From Nothopassalora personata (taxonomy: Eukaryota; Ascomycota; Dothideomycetes; Mycosphaerellales; Mycosphaerellaceae), in assembly GCA_033816765.1 (NCBI GenBank), contig CM066289.1:2170001-2234000 (forward strand): 64,000 nt of DNA, given 5' to 3'. Shown here one piece after another: positions 18,961 to 28,588 of this stretch (within the stretch, counting starts at the first letter, position 1; each line of letters begins with the position of its first letter). The translations under genes and the position numbers were made by a program. The notes beneath the pieces were generated by a model. That model did no database searches, was not told the DNA's origin, and was given only the letters and a program-made list of their open reading frames with translations.

Positions 18961-21074
18961 TAGTCGCTTATTCCTAGGGAGCTAATCCTTTTCCTAAATA
19001 GTATATAGTTCGCTATACTTCGTGCCTAGAGGCTTCGGCTAGAACCTATAGCCCGTTGCCCTATGTCTACACTTGTAGTCTATTACGTTCCTAGATCTTC
19101 TACGTTTCTAAGTAGAGTGCGCGTGCGTATTGCACTATGTTACGTAATTCATTCGATATGAATGTTCCTAACGGTGTAAGATATCCGGTTCCTATTATTC
19201 GGCTTCCTATCGGTAGTCGTTCTATAACGGCGGTTGCTAGATTCTCGGTTGTTTCTATAAGTGGGTATCCCTAGGCTATGCCTCGTAGGGTGTCGAGTGT
19301 CTTATTAAACTCAATAGAGTGTAGCCTCCTTCGTCCGCCTATCTTAGGTAGGAATTCCTCGTGCCTTCTTTATAGGTAGATAATTATGTCGTATAGTTTC
19401 TTAGGTGCATCTACCGTGAAGGTAAGTTGTTCGTTATCGTCGTTAGTGTCGCTCTCTTCTCCTTCGGAGGAATCTTCTTCGCTTAATTCTTCCGGATCCT
19501 AGTCTTCCTTAATAGTATTTAGCCTGGTAGTTTCTTAACTTTCTTTCTATAGTTCTAGTAACTATAATCCGTTCTATCCTAGGTCTTGATTTTCTTTGTC
19601 GCTTCTATCTTCGTTAAAGTAGGATTCGTCGATGTCTACTTCTCCGAGCGTAGCGTTTTACCTATACGTCGCTCCTAGGGTTCCTCGTGGTTACTAAGGC
19701 TAATACCCTACGCCTAACTTCGCGGCGTAGTGAACTTAATACGAGTCTTAGTAACAGAATCGCTAATAAAGGCTTCTATAACTATTTCGAGACTCGGATT
19801 CGATCTCGTAGTCGACTCTTCGTGTTATTATGTTAAACTGTCGTAGTTAGTTCTTCGCATTAAATAGAATAACTACTATTTGCTACCTATAGTATCCTCC
19901 TCGTCCTTCTAAGGGGTCTAGGAGAGGCATCGTGCTTCTATTACTAGCTCTCTCCCCTACTCTCTAAGTATAGTCGGTATCTCCTCGAGATCTAACGCTA
20001 CTCTTAGATTTACTAGTTTGGGGTTGTATTATATTAAATTGCTCGCGGCGTACTATATTTTTACCGCGGCAATCCCGCGCTATGTAGCCTTCCTTACTAT
20101 AGGTATAGTATGTAAGTTTTCCTTTTCCTTTAAAGGGCTTTCCGTAGCCCCTACTCTTATCGATCCTCCGTCCTCGTTAGGTAACGTCCAGTTCCATTAG
20201 CTATAGTCTATAGTAGGGCTAGCTTTATCGTAAGAATTCTCCCTTCGTAACGTATCCTCCTAAGGGTCTACGATCCGGAGCGTATCCTACTATTCCTCCT
20301 ACTTTAGAGTCGTATTTCTTCTCCTAGTGTCGTTCCTAGAGCTAGTTATCGATATTAATCGACGCCTTTATTAGCTCTTCGAGGTTAGTAATCCGTCCCC
20401 CGTGTCTTATTAACTCGTCCTTAACGGAGTCCTTAAGTCCACGTCGGAACATAGTTATTAACGCCGTCTAGTCCCATCCGGTAATTTGTCCGTATTCTTC
20501 GAATTTAGCGGTATACTCTAAATTAGATGTAAGGGGCAGCCTAGTAGCTAACTCTTACATGTAGCCTTACATGTAACATGCGGTCGCAACCGGCTACTAA
20601 GCCGCACGTAACACGTATGCGTACACCTTACGACGCGCAATGCGTCTTAAATAAAAGGCAAGAATTAGTTCATCTACGACTAGTAGGTCGTAGGCGTGCT
20701 ATACATTACGACATCCCTTAATAGTAGACGTCTTCTACTTTAGGTATTAAATGATTCGTATAGCCTATTAGACTTCGTTCGAGGTTCTAAAGATTAACTT
20801 TATCTTTTCTTTAAAAAGGGTATAGCTTCTAAACATTCCGGTAGGGTCTAGTCGTCCTATACCGTCGAGGTATTCCTTAAGGTAAGGTTTAATCTAGTTC
20901 TACGTACTTCCGCGAAGGAACGTAATAGCAAAGATAGTTCTTTTATTAATATCGACTAGGTTAAACATAAGGTATATATCTATCTAATTAATCTAATCGT
21001 CGAACTTAGCCCTGTCTCTATAGAAGAGATCTAGCTTAGTAGCCTTAATGTCGTTCTTCCTTAGAGTAGGCTCG
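18961..21074 (-). pseudogene. Degraded gag and gag-pol linker (element Z)
   Basis: This is the minus-strand counterpart of 36836-39080 in X2: the end of gag with a RIP-altered zinc knuckle (near 20010-20060) and a long acidic linker before the protease. The short plus-strand ORF at 20018-20200 is a shadow. Element B interrupts gag; the target duplication is GCTCG (21070-21074 and 28451-28455). Confidence 0.65.
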
Positions 21075-21226
21075 TGTGACGGGCAGGTGGTAGACGAGTT
21101 GCAATACGAGTCTACGAAGAAGAGCGCGAGATGCGCGAGCTATTTAAATGCGCCGGAACAACGTTGTTCCGGGCCGATCTTTCACTGCAGGGTCCATTCA
21201 CATGTGCCTGGTGTCGCTTCGTGACA
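21075..21226 (-). repeat. 3' LTR of element B
   Basis: This 152-bp LTR is identical to 28299-28450. It carries a perfect 20-bp palindrome at 21153-21172. Ends on the sense strand are TGTCAC and GTCACA. Confidence 0.96.
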
Positions 21227-21240
21227 GTACCCCCTCCCTT
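21227..21240 (-). other. Polypurine tract of element B
   Basis: The sense strand reads AAGGGAGGGGGTAC directly before the 3' LTR and is the expected plus-strand primer. Confidence 0.75.
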
Positions 21241-21316
21241 CAAAGAACGAGCTCCTGCGAGTGCCGTATACGTCTAGAGTCTCTTATACTTGCGCGCGTG
21301 TCGTCGTGTCGGTTGG

Positions 21317-24300
21317 CTATGCCGAACCGCTCACGCTGGCTTGCTGTCGCTGCTCATCATGTCGCTGGCTTGTGCTCGCTCCTTTGCGTCGTCGCAACAT
21401 CGCAAATCCATCTTGTCCAAGCTTATGTACTGGGGACGTAGTTGCGTCGCGTCCATCCATGTCACCATCGTCTGTCACGCGAGCCGGTCTGGATGTGGCG
21501 CTGTCAAACAGGCGGCCTTTTTCAATCACTGCCAGTCCGTACAGTATGGGTTCTGGAAGCTCGTAGGGTGGCTTCGGCTTGTCTGGATAGCGCGCGTAGA
21601 AGTCGGCAACCAGTTCTTCACAACCTGGCAATAGGTCGTCCCATCTCTGTGTCCGTATATCACCGCTCTTATAGCGCAAGGTGAACCACACTTGCCTATT
21701 CCTGTACTTGATAGCAGCATTAAGCACTTCGTCAACTTCCCATTCTGTGTCCACTTCTCCTTCTCTTTCGACTTCGACGGGCGGCGGCGGAGGGTTGTGT
21801 TGTCCCGCAAGTGGGTCGTTCGTGTCACGTCGGAGAAGGCTCGAGTGGAATACGTTGTGAATGTTCAGATCGGGCTGGCTGTCGAGGTCGAGTCGGTAGG
21901 ATCGCTTGCCTATCTGCGCTGTAACGGGGAATGGTCCGATGAACTTGTCGTCAAGTTTCTTCGCGGGTCTCTTGGTGGTGATGTTTTTGGTGTTCAGGAA
22001 AACTCGGTCACCAACCTCAAAATTTGGGGCGGGTGCACGGTGTCGATTCGCTTGGTCAGCGGTCCGTGCTTGGCCATAAGCATGTGCCGCTTGCAGGTCC
22101 GCGAGCACTCCCTTGAGGAAGTCGCCAGTCTGCCTTATGCGTTCGGCAAATGTCTCCGCACGCTCGAGTTGTGGCACTTCTCGAGCCAGCGCTTGCGGTC
22201 GGTCCACAGCTTTCACGTCCATTCGGGGGTGTCGTCCCGTATTGGCAAAGAATGGAGTCATGCCAGTTGTCGCCGACTCATGGTTGTTGAGTGCGAACTC
22301 TGCATTGGGCAGCAAGTCTGCCCAGTCGTCCTGCTGGTAGTTGGTGAACAAGCGTAGGTACTGCTCCAATGCCTGGTTAGTTCTCTCGGATTGGCCATCT
22401 GTCTGAGGATGGAATGCAGTCGACAGGTTCTGCTTGGTTCCCAGCAACGCGCAGAACCTCTTGAAGAATGCACAGGTCCACTGGGTTCCTCTGTCTGAGA
22501 AGACAATCTCGGGGACGCCATGCTTCGGATACACATAGGTGTAGATCAGGCGGGCGACATGCTCGGCTTCCAGGCTGTTCGTTGGGATGAAGATGACTTG
22601 TTTCGAAAGGCAATCCGTCACTGTCAGTATGTTTTTGTAGGTAACGCCATCGATTGTGCGCTTGCTCGGCGGCAATTCTACAATGAAGTCCATGGCAATA
22701 TGCTTCCATACGTCTGGTGGGGCTTGAAGTGGTGCTAGCAATCCCTGGTACTTGAGTCGTGACGGGTTTGCTCTCCGGCATGGTTGACAATTGCGGACGT
22801 ACCGTGCTACGTCGCCTTGCATCAGCGGCCAATACATGCTATGGCGCTGGATCAAGTCGAATGTGCGTGCTGCTCCTTGGTGCCCTGCTATTGCGGTGTC
22901 ATGATGGGCTCGAATGACCTTTGTCCGCAGGTTCTTGTACATGGGCACGTACAATCTTCCATTCACGAACAACTGGTCGTTGTGAATAAGGCAATCCGTC
23001 GCCGCTATCTTCTGCTTCTGCAGGAACTCGGATGAGCGTCGCGCTGCTAGGTCGGCTTGCAGTCGTCTTATACGAGTTGCAATTGATGGGTCTGCGTACG
23101 CTTCATCAATGAGTTCGACGAGGTCTTCTCCTTCGTCTTGGTGTTCAGGGTCTGCTTCGGCGGGTGCGGGCTCTTGTCCTGGCGCTGGCGCTGCGGGTTC
23201 TACTGCTGGTGTGGGCTCTGCTGTAGGTGTTTCTTCCTCCCCTTCCTCGTTGAGCTGCTCTTCTTCTGCTGCTTCTTGTCGTGCTCGTGCTCGGGTCATC
23301 GCGTATAGCTGACCTTCGTCGTCCTCTTCAGCCTTAGCAAGATGCATTGCGAAGTTGGCGATGTCAAGCATCTCTGGCTTGAGCACTACTTGGTGCTGAT
23401 GTTGCATTCTCGGGTCCTCTACACCTTGTGGGATGTCCTGCGATCTCCGGGTCAGGCTGTCAGGCTTGGTACCCTGTCGCCCAGGCCGGTACGTGATCTT
23501 GAAGTTGAACTGAGCCAAGAATTCCGCCCAACGTGCCTGTCGCCGGTTCAGTTGCTTGGTAGTCATAAACCATTCCAGGTTCCGGTGGTCCGAGAGCACA
23601 CGAATGGGGGCTTCATCCGTGCCTTGCCCGATTAGCTCATACTGCCATTCTTCAAAGCACTTAATGATGGCAAGCAACTCCTTGTCATAGATGTCGTAGT
23701 TGCATTCGTGCACGTTCATCTTCTTGGAGAAGTACGCTACTGGGCGTACGAGACCGTCCGGTTGGCGCTGCGATAGCACTCCTGCTGTGACCCAATCTGA
23801 GGCATCGGTTTCGACGATGGTCTCATAGTCCGGATTGAAGTGGGCAAGCACACGGCCTTTTGCCGACGTGAATCTGTCTTTCAGCGTCTCGAATGCCTTT
23901 TGACATGCTTCTGACCATTCGAACTTGACGTCTTTCTTCGTGAGCTCCACCATGGGTGATACCACGCGGGAGAATGCTTCTACGAATCTTCTGTAAAAGC
24001 CTGCGAAGCCTAGGAACGCCAACACGTCTTTGGCGTTACGTGGCGTATCCCAGTTGGCTATCGCATCTACCTTAGCTGGGTCCATCTCGATGCCTTCAGT
24101 CGTGAGGATGAGACCTAGGTACTTCACGCGCTTGACTGCGAATTCGGACTTCTCAATGTCCACAGGAAGGCCGGCTTCCATTAGCTTGTCCAGAACTAGT
24201 TCGACGTGCTTGTAATGGTCCTCTTCGTTACCATCCGTGTAGATCAGGATATCATCCAGGTAAACAGTGCAGAATAGATCCAGGAATTCGCGCAGAATCT

Positions 24301-25819
24301 CGTTGATTTTCCGTTGCCAGCTACTTGGGCCATTGCACAGACCGAAGGGCATTGCTCGAAACTGGTATAGACCATACCGGGTGATGAAGGACGTTAGGTA
24401 TTCGTCACCTTTTCGAATTCGCATGTTGTTGAATGCAGCCACGATGTCCAACTTCGTGAACCATTTGGCCTTGCATAGGCGGTCTAGGGTCTCGCGAATC
24501 AGCGGAATAGGGTATCGGTCCTTAATTGTCAGCGCATTAAGCGCGCGGTAGTCGACACAGACCCGCAGCCCACCTCCGGGCTTCTTGACAATCAGAAGGG
24601 GTGAGCATCCGTCCGCGAAGGACTTCTCAAGGAGTCCTGTCGCCATGCCTTCGTCGACGAACTTCTTGGTCACGGCTAGTTGTTGGGAATTCATAGCATA
24701 ACCCTTGTGGTAAGGCAGCTTCGCTCCTTCTTTCAAGTTGATGGCGTGGTCTGCCGACGAGTGTTCAGGTAGCACCCATTCAGATTTATGGCGGAATGCT
24801 TTCTCCTTATGCCACAGGCGTCGTGGCAACTTAGTCTTCGGGTCCACTGCTTCGGATCGCTCGAGGAATCGCTCAACGTCTTCAGGTGACATGGCGTTGA
24901 GGAACTCTTCGTCTCTTCCAGGGTCGAAATCTTCTGGCCAGAGGGCATAGATCTCATGATCCTTGCGCTTGCTCATGCGGTGGAAGTATTCTGCGCTGAC
25001 CATGCAGATCTCTTCGGTGCTGGTAGAAGTCTGTGCCTTTGGACGCACACTGGTCTCTCCTCTGCTATCCACAGCGATCATGCAAGGTCGTCCATCACTG
25101 CAGTGATTGTGGAAGCACTCAGGCTTATCGAAAGTCAGGGTACGGTTCTTGAAGTCTGGTGTAGGATTATGTTCTTCCCACCACGACATTCCTAGGACCA
25201 TGTCATAGGTGTCCAAGTCGGTGACGTATGCCATTTGCTGCTCCGTATGGTTGCCAATAGTGAAGTTGACCATGGCCATATGGGTGAGGTGCGATAGGGC
25301 ACCATCTGCTAGTCTCAACCGTCTAGCTCGTGCTAGCGGTATAAGTGGGATTTTGTTTGCGCGACAGAAACCGTGATGTATGAAGATAGATGAACCACCA
25401 GTGTCGCCAAGTGACTTTGCTTTTACATTGCGATGAGGAGTATGTACATCAGCCGACAGAACCCAGTGCTTGCCTTGCTTCGGTTCTACAATAGTGCTTT
25501 GTATACCGCCTGCTTGCTCGGCACAACTGAGGTGTTCTTCGGTGTGTGCTGTCTCACTCATGGAGCACAGGAATTCTTCCTTCTCTTGCTCCATCTCTTT
25601 CTTTCGGTCGTGTCGAGGGATCGTGTAGCGGATATCGTGGTGTGGTGCGGATACTGGGGTATTAGGTGTATTCGATGCTGGGGGTAATACGATCTCCTCA
25701 AGGACACTTCCATCGCTTGGGCTGTCACTGGCAATGCTCATGTCATCATCATCTATTTCTTCAATCGTGGTTCTTCTGTCAGGTCTTGGCTCGACGGCGA
25801 CTTTCGACGAGCCCTTTAG
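21317..25819 (-). CDS. Pol polyprotein of element B
   Basis: This is Pol made by -1 frameshifting from gag. The frame is open from the slip site (25819); the ATG at 25741 lies inside it. Counting from 25741: protease with GDTGGSS at about 110, RT with YLDDILIY at about 494, RNase H (ETDASD), then a Glu/Pro/Ala-rich insert at about 810-878 that A and C lack. Integrase follows, with an HHCC finger and a D-D-35-E triad near 1015, 1080 and 1118, then a GPF module. The C-terminal module starts like a chromodomain (EWEVDEVLN) but lacks the usual WKGY and TWEP blocks. The stop falls 90 bp before the 3' LTR, unlike A and C. Confidence 0.94.
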   Translation of the reverse strand, partial: LKGSSKVAVEPRPDRRTTIEEIDDDDMSIASDSPSDGSVLEEIVLPPASNTPNTPVSAPHHDIRYTIPRHDRKKEMEQEKEEFLCSMSETAHTEEHLSCAEQAGGIQSTIVEPKQGKHWVLSADVHTPHRNVKAKSLGDTGGSSIFIHHGFCRANKIPLIPLARARRLRLADGALSHLTHMAMVNFTIGNHTEQQMAYVTDLDTYDMVLGMSWWEEHNPTPDFKNRTLTFDKPECFHNHCSDGRPCMIAVDSRGETSVRPKAQTSTSTEEICMVSAEYFHRMSKRKDHEIYALWPEDFDPGRDEEFLNAMSPEDVERFLERSEAVDPKTKLPRRLWHKEKAFRHKSEWVLPEHSSADHAINLKEGAKLPYHKGYAMNSQQLAVTKKFVDEGMATGLLEKSFADGCSPLLIVKKPGGGLRVCVDYRALNALTIKDRYPIPLIRETLDRLCKAKWFTKLDIVAAFNNMRIRKGDEYLTSFITRYGLYQFRAMPFGLCNGPSSWQRKINEILREFLDLFCTVYLDDILIYTDGNEEDHYKHVELVLDKLMEAGLPVDIEKSEFAVKRVKYLGLILTTEGIEMDPAKVDAIANWDTPRNAKDVLAFLGFAGFYRRFVEAFSRVVSPMVELTKKDVKFEWSEACQKAFETLKDRFTSAKGRVLAHFNPDYETIVETDASDWVTAGVLSQRQPDGLVRPVAYFSKKMNVHECNYDIYDKELLAIIKCFEEWQYELIGQGTDEAPIRVLSDHRNLEWFMTTKQLNRRQARWAEFLAQFNFKITYRPGRQGTKPDSLTRRSQDIPQGVEDPRMQHQHQVVLKPEMLDIANFAMHLAKAEEDDEGQLYAMTRARARQEAAEEEQLNEEGEEETPTAEPTPAVEPAAPAPGQEPAPAEADPEHQDEGEDLVELIDEAYADPSIATRIRRLQADLAARRSSEFLQKQKIAATDCLIHNDQLFVNGRLYVPMYKNLRTKVIRAHHDTAIAGHQGAARTFDLIQRHSMYWPLMQGDVARYVRNCQPCRRANPSRLKYQGLLAPLQAPPDVWKHIAMDFIVELPPSKRTIDGVTYKNILTVTDCLSKQVIFIPTNSLEAEHVARLIYTYVYPKHGVPEIVFSDRGTQWTCAFFKRFCALLGTKQNLSTAFHPQTDGQSERTNQALEQYLRLFTNYQQDDWADLLPNAEFALNNHESATTGMTPFFANTGRHPRMDVKAVDRPQALAREVPQLERAETFAERIRQTGDFLKGVLADLQAAHAYGQARTADQANRHRAPAPNFEVGDRVFLNTKNITTKRPAKKLDDKFIGPFPVTAQIGKRSYRLDLDSQPDLNIHNVFHSSLLRRDTNDPLAGQHNPPPPPVEVEREGEVDTEWEVDEVLNAAIKYRNRQVWFTLRYKSGDIRTQRWDDLLPGCEELVADFYARYPDKPKPPYELPEPILYGLAVIEKGRLFDSATSRPARVTDDGDMDGRDATTSPVHKLGQDGFAMLRRRKGASTSQRHDEQRQQASVSGSA

Positions 25820-25825
25820 TTTCCC
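25788..25825 (-). promoter_or_regulatory. gag-pol -1 frameshift signal of element B
   Basis: The sense strand carries GGGAAAC (25825-25819) in the correct phase, ending directly before the gag stop TAA. After a 5-nt spacer comes a hairpin (25813-25788): GGCTCG pairs with CGAGCC, then a T-T mismatch at position 7, two more pairs and an 8-nt loop. This is a canonical -1 frameshift arrangement. Confidence 0.8.
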
Positions 25826-28095
25826 TCCTCGTTGTGTGCCTTCTCAGTGAGGAGTCCGGCCACAGGTGCTGCCTCAATCTGCGCTGGCTCGGTATCCATT
25901 GCGTTTAGTCGAATCTCGCGGGGCACATCAGCATATTCGTACCGACCGCGTGCCTTGGAGTTGAGGATGCAGGCGGCGTCCTCGCCTCGGTGGCCGAGCT
26001 CGTGACACTTGAAGCAACGGTTCTCACGAATGTAACGGTCCTTGTCCGCTGAGCTGCAGTACGGACGGTCGTACTTGCGAGGGATTTGGCGGACAGCTAG
26101 TGCCCTGCCTCCGCGGCCTCCACCACGACCTCGGGTGCTGCCACGGCCACGAGTCGAACTGCTACCGGAATCTGCGTGGCCGTCCTTATCCTTGTCTTTG
26201 TTGCCTCCGCCGCCATGGTTGTAAGCGGCGCTAACTTCCTTGCCAACATTCCAGCTCTGCTCGATGCCGCGTGCAATTTGGCAGAAGTGGTTGAAATCGG
26301 GGTCAGTCCGATCGCGGGCAAGAGTCTCAGCCCATCTCTTAGCCAGCTTCGTGTACAGGACCGAGGCCTTAGGTTGGACCTTGGCCTTTGCACAGAGGGT
26401 GCGGTACTTCGTCGACACTTCCGCGAAGGTCATGGTTCCCTGTCTCAAGGTCTCCAGCTGACCTTGGGCAGTGAACTGCGCGTCCGCTTCACCGAATTCA
26501 GCATCGAACTGCTCCCACAGGTCATCTATGGAAGTCCAGGTGTCCTTCATAGCCAGGATGCTGTCGAATGGCAGTTCTTCAGTCACGCCTAGCATAAATT
26601 CGATCATGTCTTCATAGCTGGCACCTTGCTTCACATAGGCTTGGTTCAGCTTTGCCCGAGCCACAGTCTTGAAGCGCTCGTACTTGCTGCGGTCTCCCTT
26701 GAAGACCTCTGGGTCCTTGATGCGGGTGTTGAAGAATCCGCCATTCGTGGTGGTAGTCCCGGCGCCGGGTGTTTCGAATCGTCCGTTGGTTCCTTGACCT
26801 TGTGGTCCTGGTGTGAATCTGTTGTCGTTAGGGACGAAGTCGCGTGCATCAGCGTCAAATCGGGACTGGCGTGTCTGTGGTCGTGGCATCGCTGCTTCCT
26901 GTTCAAGTTGCTGAATGCGTGCACGATCCTCCTTTCTAGCTTGCTGGAACTTGGTGATGTCGTCTTCAGCTGAGGCCAAGTCTTCCTTAGCCTGTCGGAG
27001 CTGTTCGAGCAGGTCGCCGTTACCTGTGCCCTCAGCAGTCTGTGCGATTGTCACCTGGCGCTTGGTCCGGCTCAGCTCGTTACGGAGAGTAGTGAGGTCG
27101 TTGCGTAGCTTCTCGATGTCGGCCTGTGCTAGGTCGGCCTCTTCTCGAGCAGTATCTCGTTCAGTCTTGTATCCGTCTGCTCGTGCTTCGAGCCTCTCCA
27201 CTTCTGCTTCTAGCTCTTCGATCTTCTCAGCTTCTTCATCAAAGTGCTTCTCCCAGTTAGGTGCGAGTGTGAGCGCACGCTGAACAGCTTTTAATCTCTT
27301 GAACCACTTGCCTGAGGAGGACGTCACCTTCGCTGTCAACTCCTCAGGGTTGGCGACCTGGAAGTCGGGGTCCTTAGGGTTGTCATCCTCTCCGTAGAAC
27401 TGCGTGAGATCCAGGCCAGCATCGGCTGGCTCATCCTCACGTCTCCTATGATCCACCGGGCTGGTCGGAGTCGCAATCTCTTCGTCCTCATCATCGAACC
27501 GGGATCTGCGCTTAGCGACTGGCTCGCCAGGCTGAGTCTGTGATTGGGAAGCGTGGTCCGGTTGAGCTGGTGTGGCTTTCATTCCTAGCTCGTTCATTCG
27601 TGCTGCGAAGTCTGCTTTCTGGAGCTCCAACCTCTGAGCACTGACAATCCCTGGAGGTGGTACCCTAACCTTCGCGTTGTGATCTTCCTTTCTTGTGAAC
27701 TTGAAACTCTCATCTTCTGTCTCGACGGTGGGCTGCATGCCTTTATGCAGTCCGAGGTCCTCTCGTAAGCGACTCGGAGGCTGTGACTTGTTAGGTCGTG
27801 AGAATGGTTGATGGATGCTAGAGGAAGGTGGTTGTGGGCCAAAGAAGCCTGAACCTCGTGTCTCGGGCTTTGCTAGTAATCGGTCGCGTTCGCGGCTACG
27901 ACTGCGACTACGGTCGCGTTCGGCCTCGTCCATATCGGGTCGGGGTGTAGATGTCTCTTCAGGTGAGAAGTCGCTGTCGCTGTCGCTCCTGTAGTTGTGT
28001 TTGCTAAGTGCCGTTTGTATCTTGTTCGAGGCGATTGCGGCGCGCGATTCTTCTCGGGCTCGGTCGATTACTGTCTGTCTGGTCAATTCGCTCAT
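25816..28095 (-). CDS. Gag polyprotein of element B
   Basis: Gag has 759 residues starting at ATG 28095 (MSELTRQTV). The frame is open up to 28194, but only a GTG is found there. An N-terminal charged region with Arg-Ser repeats is followed by a long coiled coil (roughly residues 270-400), a linker, a Ty3-type capsid domain (roughly 460-650), a Gly/Arg-rich stretch (RGRG repeats) and a zinc knuckle C-x2-C-x4-H-x6-C (CFKCHELGH). It is expected to assemble particles and bind RNA. It ends at the frameshift site. Confidence 0.93.
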   Translation of the reverse strand: MSELTRQTVIDRAREESRAAIASNKIQTALSKHNYRSDSDSDFSPEETSTPRPDMDEAERDRSRSRSRERDRLLAKPETRGSGFFGPQPPSSSIHQPFSRPNKSQPPSRLREDLGLHKGMQPTVETEDESFKFTRKEDHNAKVRVPPPGIVSAQRLELQKADFAARMNELGMKATPAQPDHASQSQTQPGEPVAKRRSRFDDEDEEIATPTSPVDHRRREDEPADAGLDLTQFYGEDDNPKDPDFQVANPEELTAKVTSSSGKWFKRLKAVQRALTLAPNWEKHFDEEAEKIEELEAEVERLEARADGYKTERDTAREEADLAQADIEKLRNDLTTLRNELSRTKRQVTIAQTAEGTGNGDLLEQLRQAKEDLASAEDDITKFQQARKEDRARIQQLEQEAAMPRPQTRQSRFDADARDFVPNDNRFTPGPQGQGTNGRFETPGAGTTTTNGGFFNTRIKDPEVFKGDRSKYERFKTVARAKLNQAYVKQGASYEDMIEFMLGVTEELPFDSILAMKDTWTSIDDLWEQFDAEFGEADAQFTAQGQLETLRQGTMTFAEVSTKYRTLCAKAKVQPKASVLYTKLAKRWAETLARDRTDPDFNHFCQIARGIEQSWNVGKEVSAAYNHGGGGNKDKDKDGHADSGSSSTRGRGSTRGRGGGRGGRALAVRQIPRKYDRPYCSSADKDRYIRENRCFKCHELGHRGEDAACILNSKARGRYEYADVPREIRLNAMDTEPAQIEAAPVAGLLTEKAHNEEGN

Positions 28096-28200
28096 ACCAG
28101 GGTGTTGTACCTCTGGTGACTTGTCTGCTGTCAATACAGTGCTGTTTGCGATCCTGTATGTCGTGTCGAGAAGAAAAATGTGCGACTGTTGCACACCTTT

Positions 28201-28225
28201 CAGTCAGTCGGTCAGTCGGTCAGTC
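28201..28225 (-). repeat. 8-bp tandem repeat in the leader of element B
   Basis: About three copies of an 8-bp unit (GTCAGTCG on the plus strand) lie between the primer site and gag. They are within the transcript leader. Function unknown. Confidence 0.7.
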
Positions 28226-28287
28226 TGTTCGGGTCTTCTACGCGATACAAGATCGCTGTAGGCTATTCAGTTGGTTGATTGGGGTAG

Positions 28288-28296
28288 GTATTGCAA
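28288..28296 (-). other. Self-complementary primer site of element B
   Basis: Two nucleotides after the 5' LTR the sense strand reads TTGCAATAC, the exact complement of GTATTGCAA in the LTR (28331-28323). This is a Tf1-like self-priming arrangement. No tRNA primer site is seen. Confidence 0.75.
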
Positions 28297-28322
28297 AATG
28301 TGACGGGCAGGTGGTAGACGAG

Positions 28323-28372
28323 TTGCAATACGAGTCTACGAAGAAGAGCGCGAGATGCGCGAGCTATTTAAA
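28323..28372 (-). promoter_or_regulatory. LTR core promoter and inferred transcript start (element B)
   Basis: TATA-like TTTAAATA (28372-28365) lies 41 nt before the self-complementary GTATTGCAA (28331-28323). The palindrome (28377-28396) ends a few bases upstream of the TATA box. The inferred R-U5 is about 33 nt. Confidence 0.55.
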
Positions 28373-28376
28373 TGCG

Positions 28377-28396
28377 CCGGAACAACGTTGTTCCGG
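28377..28396. promoter_or_regulatory. Perfect 20-bp palindrome in the LTR of element B
   Basis: CCGGAACAACGTTGTTCCGG is its own reverse complement and lies just upstream of the TATA-like box. The inverted CGG/CCG triplets, 12 bp apart, resemble binding sites of Zn2Cys6 regulators. The other LTR has it at 21153-21172. Confidence 0.6.
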
Positions 28397-28455
28397 GCCG
28401 ATCTTTCACTGCAGGGTCCATTCACATGTGCCTGGTGTCGCTTCGTGACAGCTCG

Positions 28456-28588
28456 TTATCGTTATCGGACTTATCGTCCTTCGTAGTAGTCTATCGTAGT
28501 ATCGTACGACGGATGCTTTCTACTTCGCTAGGGGCGGGTGTTTCCCTACTAGCTACTTAAGTAGCGCTTATCCTAAGGGCGTTTAAAG
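28456..28588 (-). pseudogene. Start of degraded gag and primer site of element Z
   Basis: This continues element Z's gag after element B and matches the start of X2's internal region (36824 onward). At 28578-28586 lies GGCGTTTAA; on the sense strand it reads TTAAACGCC, 2 nt after the 5' LTR, and is complementary to the GGCGTTTAA block in the LTR. Confidence 0.65.

Larger units (their letters stand above)
21075..28450 (-). mobile_element. Intact Ty3-type element B
   Basis: This 7376-bp minus-strand element has identical 152-bp LTRs (21075-21226, 28299-28450), the target duplication GCTCG, a self-complementary primer site, gag, pol in the -1 frame and a polypurine tract. It sits in the gag of degraded element Z and is itself free of RIP. 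It is more divergent from A and C than they are from each other, for example in its protease (DTGG) and its LTR. Confidence 0.97.
28299..28450 (-). repeat. 5' LTR of element B
   Basis: This is identical to 21075-21226 and supplies the promoter. It is followed by the target duplication GCTCG (28451-28455). Confidence 0.96.

Noticed and set aside
20018..20200. Plus-strand 60-codon ORF in element Z
   Set aside because: It is antisense to the degraded gag knuckle region and is a chance open stretch between RIP-made stops.
28096..28194. Gag of element B starting at 28194
   Set aside because: The codon there is GTG. The first ATG in frame is at 28095.
28201..28225. CRISPR-like array
   Set aside because: Only a simple 8-bp tandem repeat without spacers, in the leader of a retrotransposon of a eukaryote.
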